Shown here in pieces: positions 21,234 through 29,351 of a DNA stretch of 29,847 nucleotides (the stretch's first letter is position 1; every line of letters begins with the position of its first letter). Made by a program: the position numbers and the translations under genes. The stretch lies in NCBI GenBank assembly GCA_900552245.1, contig URYY01000007.1, forward strand, positions 1 through 29,847, written 5' to 3'. Source of the DNA: an uncultured Opitutales bacterium. Lineage in GTDB: Bacteria; Verrucomicrobiota; Verrucomicrobiia; Opitutales; Intestinicryptomonadaceae. A model generated the notes under the pieces. It had not been told where the DNA came from and did not search any database. It saw only the letters and a list, made by a program, of their open reading frames with translations.

Positions 21234-22343
21234 TCAGGCCTCTATTTCCCTTATGCGCCTGTCTTTGCGCGGAAAATTCAATGTAATTGACGTGCCCTTT
21301 GCCTTCTTGCTTTCGATATTTATATTTCCGCCGTGCGAGCGTACAATCTCTCTTATTATCATCATTCCGAGTCCGTGGCCATCTGTCTTTGTTGTAAAGT
21401 AGGGCTCGAAAATTCTGCTTATTTCGTCTTGGTCGATGCCGCAGCCGTTATCGCTTACTTTTATTGTTATGAAATTGTCGTCAAAGCTTGCGCGTATTTT
21501 TATCTCCCCGCCTCCGTCCATAGCCTCCATCGAATTTTTTAGTATGTTGAAATAAAGCTGCTTTAACAAATTTGAATCTCCAAGCATAGAGGGCAAGTGG
21601 GCGGGTGAATTTATATCCACTGAAATATTCAGATCCTGAAGTTCATTTTGCAGAGTCTTTAGAGTCTCTAACACAGGTTCAAGCGGATTTATCTCCGCAA
21701 AGTCCGGGCGGGCGGGGCGAAGGGCCTTTAGAAAGTTTTTTATTATTGCATCTAGGCGCGCAACTTCGCTTGAGCATATTTCCAGCGAGTTTGAGAGCTT
21801 TTGCTTTGATGGAGATTCCTCTAGCTTTCTGAGCTCTCTGGCCGCCAGCTGAAGGTGTATGGATATTGAGTTTAGCGGATTTCCAAGCTCGTGCGCCACA
21901 CCCGAGGCAAGCTTTATTACGGATGCGATTTTTTCGCTCTCGAGGCGCTCCTTAGTGTCTAATTTCTCTTGGGTTATATCGCTTATTATGATTGCGGCAG
22001 TTTGCCTGTCGCTCTCTCCGTAGGCCACTATAAATACCTTTACGACTCTATGCTCCGGATAATTTATCTCAAATTCCTTCCTGAAAGTCGCTCCGTCTTG
22101 AGTTGAGCTCAATTCCTGCAGGTCAATTTGCGGCAGTATCCTTGTTATATTTAAATTTGAGGTCTTGTCGGACAGTCCAAGGAGTCGCTGCGCGACATTG
22201 TTTGCGTAGCTTACCTTTCCGTCGATTGCGCAAACTATAATGCCTTCGCCTATGGCGTTAAACACGTTTTCAAGCCTCAAGGCGTGCTTTGACAGCCTCT
22301 TGTTTTCCCTTAAAATTCTCGCCAGATTTTCCTCTTCAAACAT
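21234..22343 (-). CDS. Soluble PAS-domain sensor histidine kinase (NtrB-like)
   Basis: A 369-residue cytoplasmic two-component kinase with no TM helix. An N-terminal helix leads into a PAS domain (about 22-125: IGEGIIVCAIDGKVSYAN ... AAIIISDITQEK), then a HisKA domain with the phosphoacceptor H151 in ASGVAHELGNPLNSI, and an HATPase_c domain with N-box NILKNSMEAM (N270), G1 VSDNGCGI (297-303), F-box IFEPYFTTK and G2 GHGLGM (322-327). All catalytic motifs are intact. The H-E-L-G-N-P-L-N form is typical of NtrB/HupT-like kinases. No response regulator is in the window, so its partner lies elsewhere. It is the last gene of the five-gene operon, 3 nt after the OstA-repeat gene, an unusual neighbour for an LPS transport gene. 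Confidence 0.92.
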   Translation of the reverse strand: MFEEENLARILRENKRLSKHALRLENVFNAIGEGIIVCAIDGKVSYANNVAQRLLGLSDKTSNLNITRILPQIDLQELSSTQDGATFRKEFEINYPEHRVVKVFIVAYGESDRQTAAIIISDITQEKLDTKERLESEKIASVIKLASGVAHELGNPLNSISIHLQLAARELRKLEESPSKQKLSNSLEICSSEVARLDAIIKNFLKALRPARPDFAEINPLEPVLETLKTLQNELQDLNISVDINSPAHLPSMLGDSNLLKQLYFNILKNSMEAMDGGGEIKIRASFDDNFITIKVSDNGCGIDQDEISRIFEPYFTTKTDGHGLGMMIIREIVRSHGGNINIESKKAKGTSITLNFPRKDRRIREIEA

Positions 22344-22346
22344 AGC

Positions 22347-24470
22347 TTACTTAAATTGCGGCAGCGATATTTGCGGGTTCTCTATGCTTATGGATTTCAT
22401 GCCTTTTTTATATATCATTCGGCTTCCGCTAGCTCTGCTTGAATCCGCATTTTCGACTACGGGAGATTCTGAAAGCACTATCATTTCCTCGCTCGGCAAA
22501 ATTTCGCCACGGCCGGCCGTCACTTTCTTTTCTCCGCCGCCTTGCACCAAGTGCAAATTGCCCTTTAGTATTATTAGGCTAATCTTTCTTTTGCCGGATT
22601 TTGTGGGCTTCATTTGCGCTTCTATTTTGTCGCAGGCTCCCTCAAAATCTGTGCCGCTTATTTTCACGTTGCCCTCGAAAATATAGGTGTCGAACTCCTT
22701 GCCTGAAACGTAAGTTTGCTTGTCGCTAACAATCTCCGTCTTGCGCGGAACCAGCTTTCTTGAATTTTGCGCAAAGCCGATATTCCCAAGCTCCGGCAAG
22801 GTCATTTTTGGGCGCAAATCGGGCTTTTCGGCGCTAGTTGCAAGTTCCATGTAGCGGTGCTGCTGTTTTCCGTAGTCGCCTACTATTTCCACTTGAGGCA
22901 GAATTTTAGCTTCCTGCGCTTCTGCCATAGAGTCGTTTTGCTTTATTTGGACATTGTCAAAAGCCTCTATCTTATCGACGGAACTCGAGCCCTTGCTGCC
23001 GTTTTTTGCATAGACATTCAGCTTATTGCAATTTGCGAAAATATCGCCGCTTATTATGTTTACCTTGTCGGCAAACTTAAACACCACATCCTTGCTTTTT
23101 CCCCACTTGCAATCCAACTGCTTTGCGTGGATTCTAGTCTTGCGCTTTGATAACTTTTGGCCGTCTATATCGGGGCTTTCGCTTATATCGACTGTGACGA
23201 AGGAGTTCTTTGCCCCGTCTTTAGATTTTGCAACCGCCTTGTTTTCTCTATTTAAAAGCGTTATGGCATCTGCGTTTAGAGTTACCGCTCTTTCGTCGTC
23301 CAGCAATTTTGCCCCCCCTGTTAGAAAGACTTTTTCTTCATTCGGCAAAATTTCAATCTTGTCGGAGTAGGACTTCTGCCTGTTTCTCTCGAACACCACG
23401 TTGCCGGAACCCGTTATTTTTGAAATCGCATACTTTTGATTTTTTTCGGACTTCTTTGCAAGCGCCGAAAAATCGTCTGCACTTGCTGTGAAGTCGGGAG
23501 ATTCAACTTTGACGTTGCCAATAAATTCAAAGGTATTTGAGTCCGGCAGATTGCGCATTTTTATCGTGTCTGCCGAGATTGTCGTAGTCGACGCCTCGCC
23601 GTCTTTATCGCTTATAATTACGGCCTTGGCCCTGAGTCTGCCGTCTTGCGATGAAGTGGCTACCGCCAGATTATCATTCCTAAAAACTTCTATCTTGTTG
23701 CCGGCAACTGCCGCCTTGCTCTTTAAATCGACGACCTCCGGAGCGCCCAAGAGCACCATATTGCCAAGCGACGGCGTAAATTGGGCAACTTGCGCGCGCG
23801 CGGAGATATTTTCCTGGCGCATTTCAACATTGCCGCTTGCCGAAATTTCCTTTAGGGAGTTTAACTCGTCTTTACCGCTCCTATTTTTTGGAGCTTCAGT
23901 ATCGAGATTCTCACAGTTTATCTCAAAGTCGTCTCCCTTTACCTTGACATCGTTTTTGAAGGAAAATTTGTTTTCGTCGCCGTAGTAGGACATTGCGGCG
24001 TAACCGCTTTTTATCTCCATCTTCTGGGTGGATTTCTCGCGCTTTGCCTCAAAGTTTACCTTTACGTTTTTTGACATTTCTACATCGCGCTTTGCTCCCC
24101 TCCACAGCCAATCGTCGCCTTGGAGAGCAAAACCTTCGCCCGACACAAACAGAGTTTCCGGGCTTTTTGCCGTTTTTTCACTCGCCGAAACTTCGGCGAA
24201 AGCGCTCTTAAATGTCGCCTTCTTTTTGCCGTTTTTCGAAGGCTCAAACATCTCAAGGCGCATATTTTCGACGTCGATTTTCTTGTCGTTAAAGTATTTT
24301 GCGTGCGCTCCGAAGAGTTCCCACTCCTTGTAGCCCGTCTTTTCGTCAAAGCTGGGAAGCTCAAAATTCTTTACAGTGCCGGGCAGCATGCGCATAGAGG
24401 AGTCCTGCGCAAAAAGAGCACAGCAGGCGATAACTGCGCTTGCAAAAACTGCTATCTTTAATTTTAGCAT
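22347..24470 (-). CDS. Large OstA/LptA-repeat periplasmic protein
   Basis: A 707-residue exported protein, roughly four times the size of a usual LptA. It begins with a signal peptide (MLKLKIAVFASAVIACCALFA, cleaved near AQD) and an LptC-like segment (about 27-90: FELPSFDEKTG, the WELFGAHAKYF strand). It then consists of repeated OstA-type beta units, seen as recurring G/D-N-V-x-hydrophobic strands near residues 213, 319, 356, 468, 505, 600 and 637, each followed by a surface strand with alternating hydrophobics and the ALI/AADS-type turns. Such repeats form a beta-jellyroll groove that carries lipopolysaccharide between membranes. The ATG shares one base with the stop of the ElbB gene; the kinase gene starts 3 nt after its stop. 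No LptB ATPase is adjacent. Confidence 0.85.
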   Translation of the reverse strand: MLKLKIAVFASAVIACCALFAQDSSMRMLPGTVKNFELPSFDEKTGYKEWELFGAHAKYFNDKKIDVENMRLEMFEPSKNGKKKATFKSAFAEVSASEKTAKSPETLFVSGEGFALQGDDWLWRGAKRDVEMSKNVKVNFEAKREKSTQKMEIKSGYAAMSYYGDENKFSFKNDVKVKGDDFEINCENLDTEAPKNRSGKDELNSLKEISASGNVEMRQENISARAQVAQFTPSLGNMVLLGAPEVVDLKSKAAVAGNKIEVFRNDNLAVATSSQDGRLRAKAVIISDKDGEASTTTISADTIKMRNLPDSNTFEFIGNVKVESPDFTASADDFSALAKKSEKNQKYAISKITGSGNVVFERNRQKSYSDKIEILPNEEKVFLTGGAKLLDDERAVTLNADAITLLNRENKAVAKSKDGAKNSFVTVDISESPDIDGQKLSKRKTRIHAKQLDCKWGKSKDVVFKFADKVNIISGDIFANCNKLNVYAKNGSKGSSSVDKIEAFDNVQIKQNDSMAEAQEAKILPQVEIVGDYGKQQHRYMELATSAEKPDLRPKMTLPELGNIGFAQNSRKLVPRKTEIVSDKQTYVSGKEFDTYIFEGNVKISGTDFEGACDKIEAQMKPTKSGKRKISLIILKGNLHLVQGGGEKKVTAGRGEILPSEEMIVLSESPVVENADSSRASGSRMIYKKGMKSISIENPQISLPQFK

Positions 24471-25195
24471 TACTTGTCGTTTAAAATTGCCTTGAGCATC
24501 TTTTCAATGCCAGTGTAAGCCTCAAGCGCGCTCTTTGCCGACATAAAGGCAGGCGTTGAATATACTTTGCGAGACTTGTCTTTAACAAAGCTTGAGGCCT
24601 CGCAATTCACGTGTTTTGCGCCTAGAGATTCCATTGCGCCGGCAGTTGCCTTGTCGCTTCCTATAGTGAGTTCAACGCCGTACTTTCCGAGTGCAAGAGC
24701 CCCGACAGCGGCAGGAGATATGCATATAAACCCCAGCGGTTTCTCCGCCTCAAACATTTTTAAAACTGCAGATTCCACCTGTGGCAGCAGCTTTGCATTT
24801 GCTCCGTCAAAGGCAAATGTGGATAAATTTTTTGCGGCTCCAAATCCGCCTGGGAAAATCAAAGCATCGAAATCTTTCGCCTCAAAACTCCCAATGTCTG
24901 CAATATCTCCGCGGGCTATCCTAGCAGATTCCTGAAGCACATTTCTAGATGAATTTTCAGTTTTTCCGCTCAGGTGGTTTACCACGTCGGCCTGTTTTAC
25001 ATTCGGAGCAAAAAACACGCATTTTGCCCCGCATTTTTCAACTGCAATTATCGTGGATACCGCCTCTATAATTTCAGAGCCGTCGTAAACTCCGCAGCCG
25101 GATAGGACTATCGCCACCTTCTTATCCGCTCGCCCCTCGCCTTGCTCTACAAAGCCCATGAGCGCATTCTTAAATATGCTAAATACATTTTTCAT
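24470..25195 (-). CDS. elbB: ElbB-like DJ-1/PfpI family glyoxalase
   Basis: A 241-residue protein of the isoprenoid-biosynthesis-associated ElbB family. Family landmarks: VAIVLSGCGVYDGSEI (27-42, with E41 as the conserved acid), ALIFPGGFGAAKNLS (111-125) and the nucleophile elbow GFICISPA with Cys158. E. coli ElbB is reported to have glyoxalase activity on glyoxal. The first 25 residues are an extension compared with the usual start (MKKVAV-like) of the family; the ATG at 25195 is nevertheless favoured by its position 3 nt after the thioesterase stop. Its stop overlaps the OstA-repeat start by one base. Operon mates are an aminotransferase and a thioesterase, not an isoprenoid gene. Confidence 0.88.
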   Translation of the reverse strand: MKNVFSIFKNALMGFVEQGEGRADKKVAIVLSGCGVYDGSEIIEAVSTIIAVEKCGAKCVFFAPNVKQADVVNHLSGKTENSSRNVLQESARIARGDIADIGSFEAKDFDALIFPGGFGAAKNLSTFAFDGANAKLLPQVESAVLKMFEAEKPLGFICISPAAVGALALGKYGVELTIGSDKATAGAMESLGAKHVNCEASSFVKDKSRKVYSTPAFMSAKSALEAYTGIEKMLKAILNDK

Positions 25196-25198
25196 CTT

Positions 25199-25588
25199 TT
25201 AACTTTCTCTTTTTATGGGTTTGTAGGCAGCTCTAGCGTGGAAAACGGCGTAAGTCTTGCCGCTTTTTCCCCTTATAAATACGTCGTACATGCCGCCTCT
25301 TTCGGTTTTTGCTATGCACTCCGCTCTGGCGGTTAGCGGGTCGCCTATGGAGCAGGGAAGAAGGTAGCTTATAGTCGCGGAAGCGCTGAGCGCCAATCTG
25401 TCGTCGGTATTTGAGGCAAGCGCAAGCGCGTAATCGGCAAGCGCAAACAAATAGCCGCCGTGCACTACATCGGCGCCGTTTAGCGCAGTCACATCCGGAC
25501 ATGCGCCAACTTCCGCCAAACCTTCGGAGCGCGACAGAACTTTGAACTTGTTTAACTTTGCAAATCTGTCGTTTAAATCCGCAGACAT
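25199..25588 (-). CDS. PaaI-like hotdog-fold thioesterase
   Basis: The start is taken as ATG 25588, 5 nt after the aminotransferase stop, giving 129 residues; the longer frame to 25741 overlaps the aminotransferase and reads as shadow sequence. The hotdog fold shows the usual motif: ALNGADVVHGGYLFALADYALALASN (about 36-60), with N37, H43-G-G and D52 as the catalytic or CoA-contact candidates, then the central strand LSASATISYLLPCSIGDPLTARAE. PaaI-group enzymes hydrolyse acyl- or aryl-CoA thioesters; the substrate is unknown. Second gene of the operon between the aminotransferase and ElbB. Confidence 0.85.
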   Translation of the reverse strand: MSADLNDRFAKLNKFKVLSRSEGLAEVGACPDVTALNGADVVHGGYLFALADYALALASNTDDRLALSASATISYLLPCSIGDPLTARAECIAKTERGGMYDVFIRGKSGKTYAVFHARAAYKPIKRES

Positions 25589-25593
25589 TTCGC

Positions 25594-26460
25594 TTATATC
25601 TTGACGCCCTTTACGCTGACTACCTTGTTGAAGCCCTCTAGCAGCGACTTTGTAATCTTGCCGGGCTTTCCATCGCCAATAACGCGGCTGTCTAGCTCTA
25701 CGAGCGGAATCAACTTTGCAGCTGTTCCCGTTAAGAAACATTCGTCGGCCGTCCAGATATCGTAGCGCGTTAGGGGCTTTTCGATTAGTTCATAGCCCAT
25801 ATCTCTAGCTACTTCTATTACGGTTTCGCGAGTCATGCCGCTTAGCGAGCCGCAAGCTGTCGGGGGCGTGAAAATCTTGCCTTCGTAAACTACGAACACA
25901 TTGTCGCCGCTGCACTCTGCAACGTAGCCTTCGTTATTCAGAAGCAGGCACTCTTGATAGCCCAAGTTTTGGGCTTCAATTTTTGCAAGAATGTTGTTTA
26001 AGTAATTCAAACTCTTTACCATAGGCGGAAGCGCCGCCGATGAATTGCGCCTTGTCGGAACCGTGATGGCCTTCAAACCATTGTCGTAAAGTTCTTGCGG
26101 ATAAAGCTGAATTTGGTCTGCAATAATTACCATCTGCGGATTTGAGCAGGAGCGCGGCGAAAGTCCAAGCGCGCCCATTCCGCGAGATACCACCAAGCGA
26201 ATGTAGGCGTCTGTGAGCTTATTTTCGCGGCAGGTGGCGCAGACAGCGTCTATAACTTCCTGCTTTGTGTATGGCATTTCAAGCATTATTGCCTTTGCGG
26301 AGCGAAATAGCCTATCTACGTGCCTGTCTAGCTTAAATACGTTTCCAGAGTATAGGCGGATTCCTTCAAATATTCCGTCGCCGTATAAAAAGCCGTGGTC
26401 GAAAACCGAAACCTTGGCATCTTCCTTTTCGTAAAATTTTCCGTTGATGTAAACTTTCAT
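25594..26460 (-). CDS. ilvE: Class IV aminotransferase, probably branched-chain (IlvE)
   Basis: A 288-residue PLP enzyme of normal length for the short IlvE type. Conserved features: FDHGFLYGDGIFEGIRLYSG near the start (20-39), where GIRLY is characteristic of branched-chain aminotransferases, the PLP-lysine region VKSLNYLNNILAKIEA (K149), E182 in VAECSGDNVF, the phosphate cup SGMTRETVIE, and DECFLTGTAAKLIPL. It transfers the amino group between glutamate and Leu/Ile/Val keto acids. D-amino-acid transaminase or aminodeoxychorismate lyase are related but lack this GIRLY form. It is the first gene of the operon and has a clear promoter upstream. Confidence 0.88.
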   Translation of the reverse strand: MKVYINGKFYEKEDAKVSVFDHGFLYGDGIFEGIRLYSGNVFKLDRHVDRLFRSAKAIMLEMPYTKQEVIDAVCATCRENKLTDAYIRLVVSRGMGALGLSPRSCSNPQMVIIADQIQLYPQELYDNGLKAITVPTRRNSSAALPPMVKSLNYLNNILAKIEAQNLGYQECLLLNNEGYVAECSGDNVFVVYEGKIFTPPTACGSLSGMTRETVIEVARDMGYELIEKPLTRYDIWTADECFLTGTAAKLIPLVELDSRVIGDGKPGKITKSLLEGFNKVVSVKGVKI

Positions 26461-26793
26461 AGTTTTAAAATAATTCCACTCAATGATAAATAGGCAGAGG
26501 GGCTAGTCAAGTAGTTTTATCGCAATGCGATGGTTGTATTCAAAAAGTGGATTTAAAGTCACAAAAGTATCTGACACGAGTTTTGTCTAGAATATGTTGG
26601 AAAATGCTTCTTATAAAGGCTTCAACTTTTGTTGAAATGTGCTTGGTAAATTTTGTTAATTGTCAAATTACATTCAATTTTTTATGGTATAGAGCCGTAC
26701 ATGTGCGCCATTGTGTCAAAATATAAATTCTTAGCAAAAATCTAAGATGGGATTTCCCGTCGATTGCTCCACAATTGTTCAAAACATGCAAAT
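26461..26793. other. AT-rich gap upstream of the aminotransferase operon
   Basis: About 330 nt. The left end carries the promoter of the leftward operon; the rest is AT-rich with no ORF I can support and no clear terminator for the metalloprotease gene that ends at 26794. Confidence 0.6.
26483..26510 (-). promoter_or_regulatory. Sigma70-type promoter of the ilvE-thioesterase-elbB-OstA-kinase operon
   Basis: On the minus strand TTGACT (plus 26505-26510) and TATCAT (plus 26483-26488) are separated by 16 nt. Transcription would begin near 26476, a 5' leader of about 15 nt before the ATG at 26460. Confidence 0.65.
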
Positions 26794-27549
26794 TTAGGAT
26801 TTCTTTTGAAAGACACAGGAGGTAATAAGCAATGCTAAGAGTATGATTAGCATTACCGGCGCAAAAAAACAAAATATTTTGGTCGATATTGCTATAATTA
26901 CATCCGATATACAAACGTACCAAGAGAATAGTAGATTTAATAGCAACACTACAACAAAAATCGCAATTGCTCCATCCAGTGCGCCTATAATATCCGGTTT
27001 ACTTAGCGATATGTGTAGAGTTATTGATACCGTCAAGTATATCCAAATGTAACTCAAGGGATTTATCCAAAATACCGGATTAAAAATTCCATAAATAAAA
27101 TTAATGGGATTTATTTCCTTTTCAATGGACAGGGAAAATATCTCGGGTGGCAGTAATATTTCCGAAAGTAATACGACCGAGGAAAATCCCGCCCAAATTG
27201 GCCCCGTTCCAATAAAAAAATTTCCGATTCTATGATATAGATTTCCGGGATTGTATGAATGGCTGACATATCCCAAGCACTCTCCCTTATTCAGAGTGAA
27301 TGGAACCAGGGCTTTAATTTTGTGCCCAAATAATACGCAAAAAAAAGCATGCCCCAGCTCGTGTATTGCGACTCCAACCGATGTGAGGTAAATATAATTT
27401 CTATATCCAATAACGCGTGAAATTTTGCCACCTATTTGCTGCGAAAAAAATTGGAGCATTATTGTTAGTGCCCCAAAAGGGAGTATTACCAAGACAAACA
27501 TCTTGATGGCGTTAAAAATTGCTTCCAGTATGTAAGTTATAAAAGACAT
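26794..27549 (-). CDS. Membrane metalloprotease-like protein (M50-type HExxH)
   Basis: A 251-residue integral membrane protein. An N-terminal TM helix is followed by the zinc motif VAIHELGHAFFCVLFGH (HELGH at 63-67) inside a second hydrophobic segment, the hallmark of site-2-type M50 peptidases. There are about six hydrophobic segments in all, and SKPDIIGALDG (about 184-194) may contribute the third zinc ligand, as in M50B-like and related small families. If active it would cleave within membranes; a substrate or regulatory partner is not visible. The coding sequence is more AT-rich than the neighbouring operons, and no partner gene lies close by, which fits acquisition by transfer. Its ATG has no strong ribosome binding site. 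Confidence 0.75.
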   Translation of the reverse strand: MSFITYILEAIFNAIKMFVLVILPFGALTIMLQFFSQQIGGKISRVIGYRNYIYLTSVGVAIHELGHAFFCVLFGHKIKALVPFTLNKGECLGYVSHSYNPGNLYHRIGNFFIGTGPIWAGFSSVVLLSEILLPPEIFSLSIEKEINPINFIYGIFNPVFWINPLSYIWIYLTVSITLHISLSKPDIIGALDGAIAIFVVVLLLNLLFSWYVCISDVIIAISTKIFCFFAPVMLIILLALLITSCVFQKKS

Positions 27550-28094
27550 GGCACTTGCAAGTTTCGAAATCTAGCGCAAAAATTTTGAGTTTGGCTTGTA
27601 TTTTCGTAACAAATGTCAAAAAGACACTTTTGGGTAAGCCATTGGAATTGTTTAAAAATTTTAGCTTAGACGCTTTAGCTGTCTTTAAAGACTGTTTATT
27701 TATTTCGTCCGAGGTTATGTATGACACTTTGACAAAGTTAAAGTCTATCTTACGCCAAAATTAAATAATTACAACACGACAATATATATTCCGGATCATG
27801 TCCCAAATCTTACATAATTTTATTAAAACGGAAATTTTTAAATCTGTAGAGTTACTTTAAAAGTGCTATACTCTAATCTAACTTGACTCGCTTTTGCCTT
27901 TTCCTTCGCGAAAATATATTTTAGTATAGTAAAAATAAATCCGCAGGGAAATGCTTGCAAGCTGGAGTAGTCCTTGCAAAACCCATGGTAATCTAAAAAA
28001 TTTGAATGTAGTGCAAAATGCTTTAAAAATCCGTTTTTGCTTTTAGATTTTTAAGTGGCTGAAAAACTAGTTGTATTAACAATTTCCTTAGACA
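27550..28094. other. AT-rich gene-poor gap
   Basis: About 545 nt between the metalloprotease start and the fabV terminator. A TTGACA on the minus strand about 70 nt before the metalloprotease ATG may be its -35 box, but no good -10 follows. Short frames on both strands lack ribosome binding sites and similarity. No RNA gene is recognisable. Confidence 0.5.
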
Positions 28095-28126
28095 TAAAAA
28101 AGCGGCTTGCCGATTTGGCAAACCGC
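28095..28126 (-). terminator. Rho-independent terminator of the ispA-fabV operon
   Basis: On the minus strand GCGGTTTGCC pairs with GGCAAGCCGC (plus 28117-28126 with 28102-28111; one G-U), loop of 5, followed by seven T-equivalents. It lies 27 nt after the fabV stop. Confidence 0.88.
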
Positions 28127-28152
28127 AGACTCTTAAAATATTTGAGCGTATT

Positions 28153-29346
28153 TTAGTCGATGGAGCATTCCACAGGAACGTCCTCGGAGTAGTCTACGCC
28201 TTCAATGTCAAAGCCAAAGAGCTTTAGGAACTCGTGCTTGTAGCCGGCAAAATCCGTCAGCTCGTTTAAGTTTTCGGTTGTGACTTTGGGCCAGATTTCA
28301 AACACGGCCTCCTGAACGTCCTTGCGCATTTCAAGATTATCTATTCTCGCAAGTCCGTTATCATCGTAGTCTATGCAATTGGAATTGTATAGCTGGGTGG
28401 CAAAGAGACGCTGAATTTGCTCTATGCAGCCCTCGTGTATGCCCTTTTGCTTCATTACCTTGTAAAGAATAGAAATGTAAAGCGGAACTACGGGAATAGC
28501 AGAGCTTGCTTGAGTTACGAGCGCCTTATTTGCCGACACAAAGGCCTTGCCCCTGTAAGTCTTTAAAACTGCATCTATCCTTTCGGCTGCCTTTTCCAAG
28601 TCCTTTTTAGCCTGACCTATTGTTCCGTCTCTGTAAATCGGATACGTTAGCTTTGGACCTATGTAGGTGTAGGCTAGCGATGTGCAACCCTCGGCTATGA
28701 CGCCTGCTTTTTCAAGTGCGGAAATCCAAAGCTCCCAGTCTTCGCCGCCCATAACTTTCACTGTGTCGTCTATTTCCTTTTGGCTTGCCACGGGGACTGT
28801 AACTTCGCAAATTTCACCCTTATCAGTGTCTAGCGATTTGTTGGAGGCAGCTTCGCCAACCGCTTTTAAAACGCTTCTGTAAGTTTCGCCCGTCTTTGGG
28901 TCTGTGCGGCGGGGTGAGGCCAGCGAGTAGACTATCAAATCCACCTTGCCCATGGGCGACTTTTTAATAGCTTCTATCGCCTTTTGTTTTATCTCGTCGG
29001 AGAATGCGTCGCCATTGATGTTTGCGCAGTAAAGACCCTCGGCTCGCGCTCTTTTTGTAAACTCTGCGGTGTTGTACCAACCTGCCGTAGCGGTGCGGCC
29101 CTTCGCCTCGTCGGCGGGGCGCTCAAAAAATACGCCCACCGTTGCAGCCTTGCAGCCGAAAGCCGCGCTTATGCGACTCGCGAGTCCATAGCCTGTTGAG
29201 GCGCCTATTATCAGGGCGCTCTTGCAACCGTCCTTTATTTCGCCCTTGCTCTTTACGTATTCAATTTGCTCGTCAACGTTCTTTGCGCAGCCCTTTGGAT
29301 GGGCCGTTATGCATAAGAACCCCTTCACTTTTGGTGTTACTATCAT
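28153..29346 (-). CDS. fabV: Trans-2-enoyl-CoA/ACP reductase (NADH), FabV type
   Basis: A 397-residue enzyme of full FabV length. It begins with the family start MIVTPKVKGFLCITAHPKGC, has the NAD-binding ALIIGASTGYGLASR (44-58), VYSLASPRRTDP, and the catalytic Y238-x8-K247 pair in YRDGTIGQAKK, where FabI would have Y-x6-K. FabV reduces enoyl-ACP (or crotonyl-CoA) in the last step of fatty-acid elongation, and characterised members tolerate triclosan. It is cotranscribed with the prenyl synthase gene 5 nt upstream, and the pair ends at the terminator next to it. No other fatty-acid gene is in the window. Confidence 0.96.
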   Translation of the reverse strand: MIVTPKVKGFLCITAHPKGCAKNVDEQIEYVKSKGEIKDGCKSALIIGASTGYGLASRISAAFGCKAATVGVFFERPADEAKGRTATAGWYNTAEFTKRARAEGLYCANINGDAFSDEIKQKAIEAIKKSPMGKVDLIVYSLASPRRTDPKTGETYRSVLKAVGEAASNKSLDTDKGEICEVTVPVASQKEIDDTVKVMGGEDWELWISALEKAGVIAEGCTSLAYTYIGPKLTYPIYRDGTIGQAKKDLEKAAERIDAVLKTYRGKAFVSANKALVTQASSAIPVVPLYISILYKVMKQKGIHEGCIEQIQRLFATQLYNSNCIDYDDNGLARIDNLEMRKDVQEAVFEIWPKVTTENLNELTDFAGYKHEFLKLFGFDIEGVDYSEDVPVECSID

Positions 29347-29351
29347 AGCTA

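Noticed and set aside
22240..24461. Several plus-strand frames over the OstA-repeat and kinase genes
   Set aside because: They are antisense to well-supported genes and have no signals of their own.
26663..26923. 86-codon minus-strand frame
   Set aside because: It overlaps the 3' end of the metalloprotease gene in another frame and looks non-coding.
27555..27764. 69-codon plus-strand frame in the AT-rich gap
   Set aside because: TTG start without ribosome binding site, no similarity; insufficient support.
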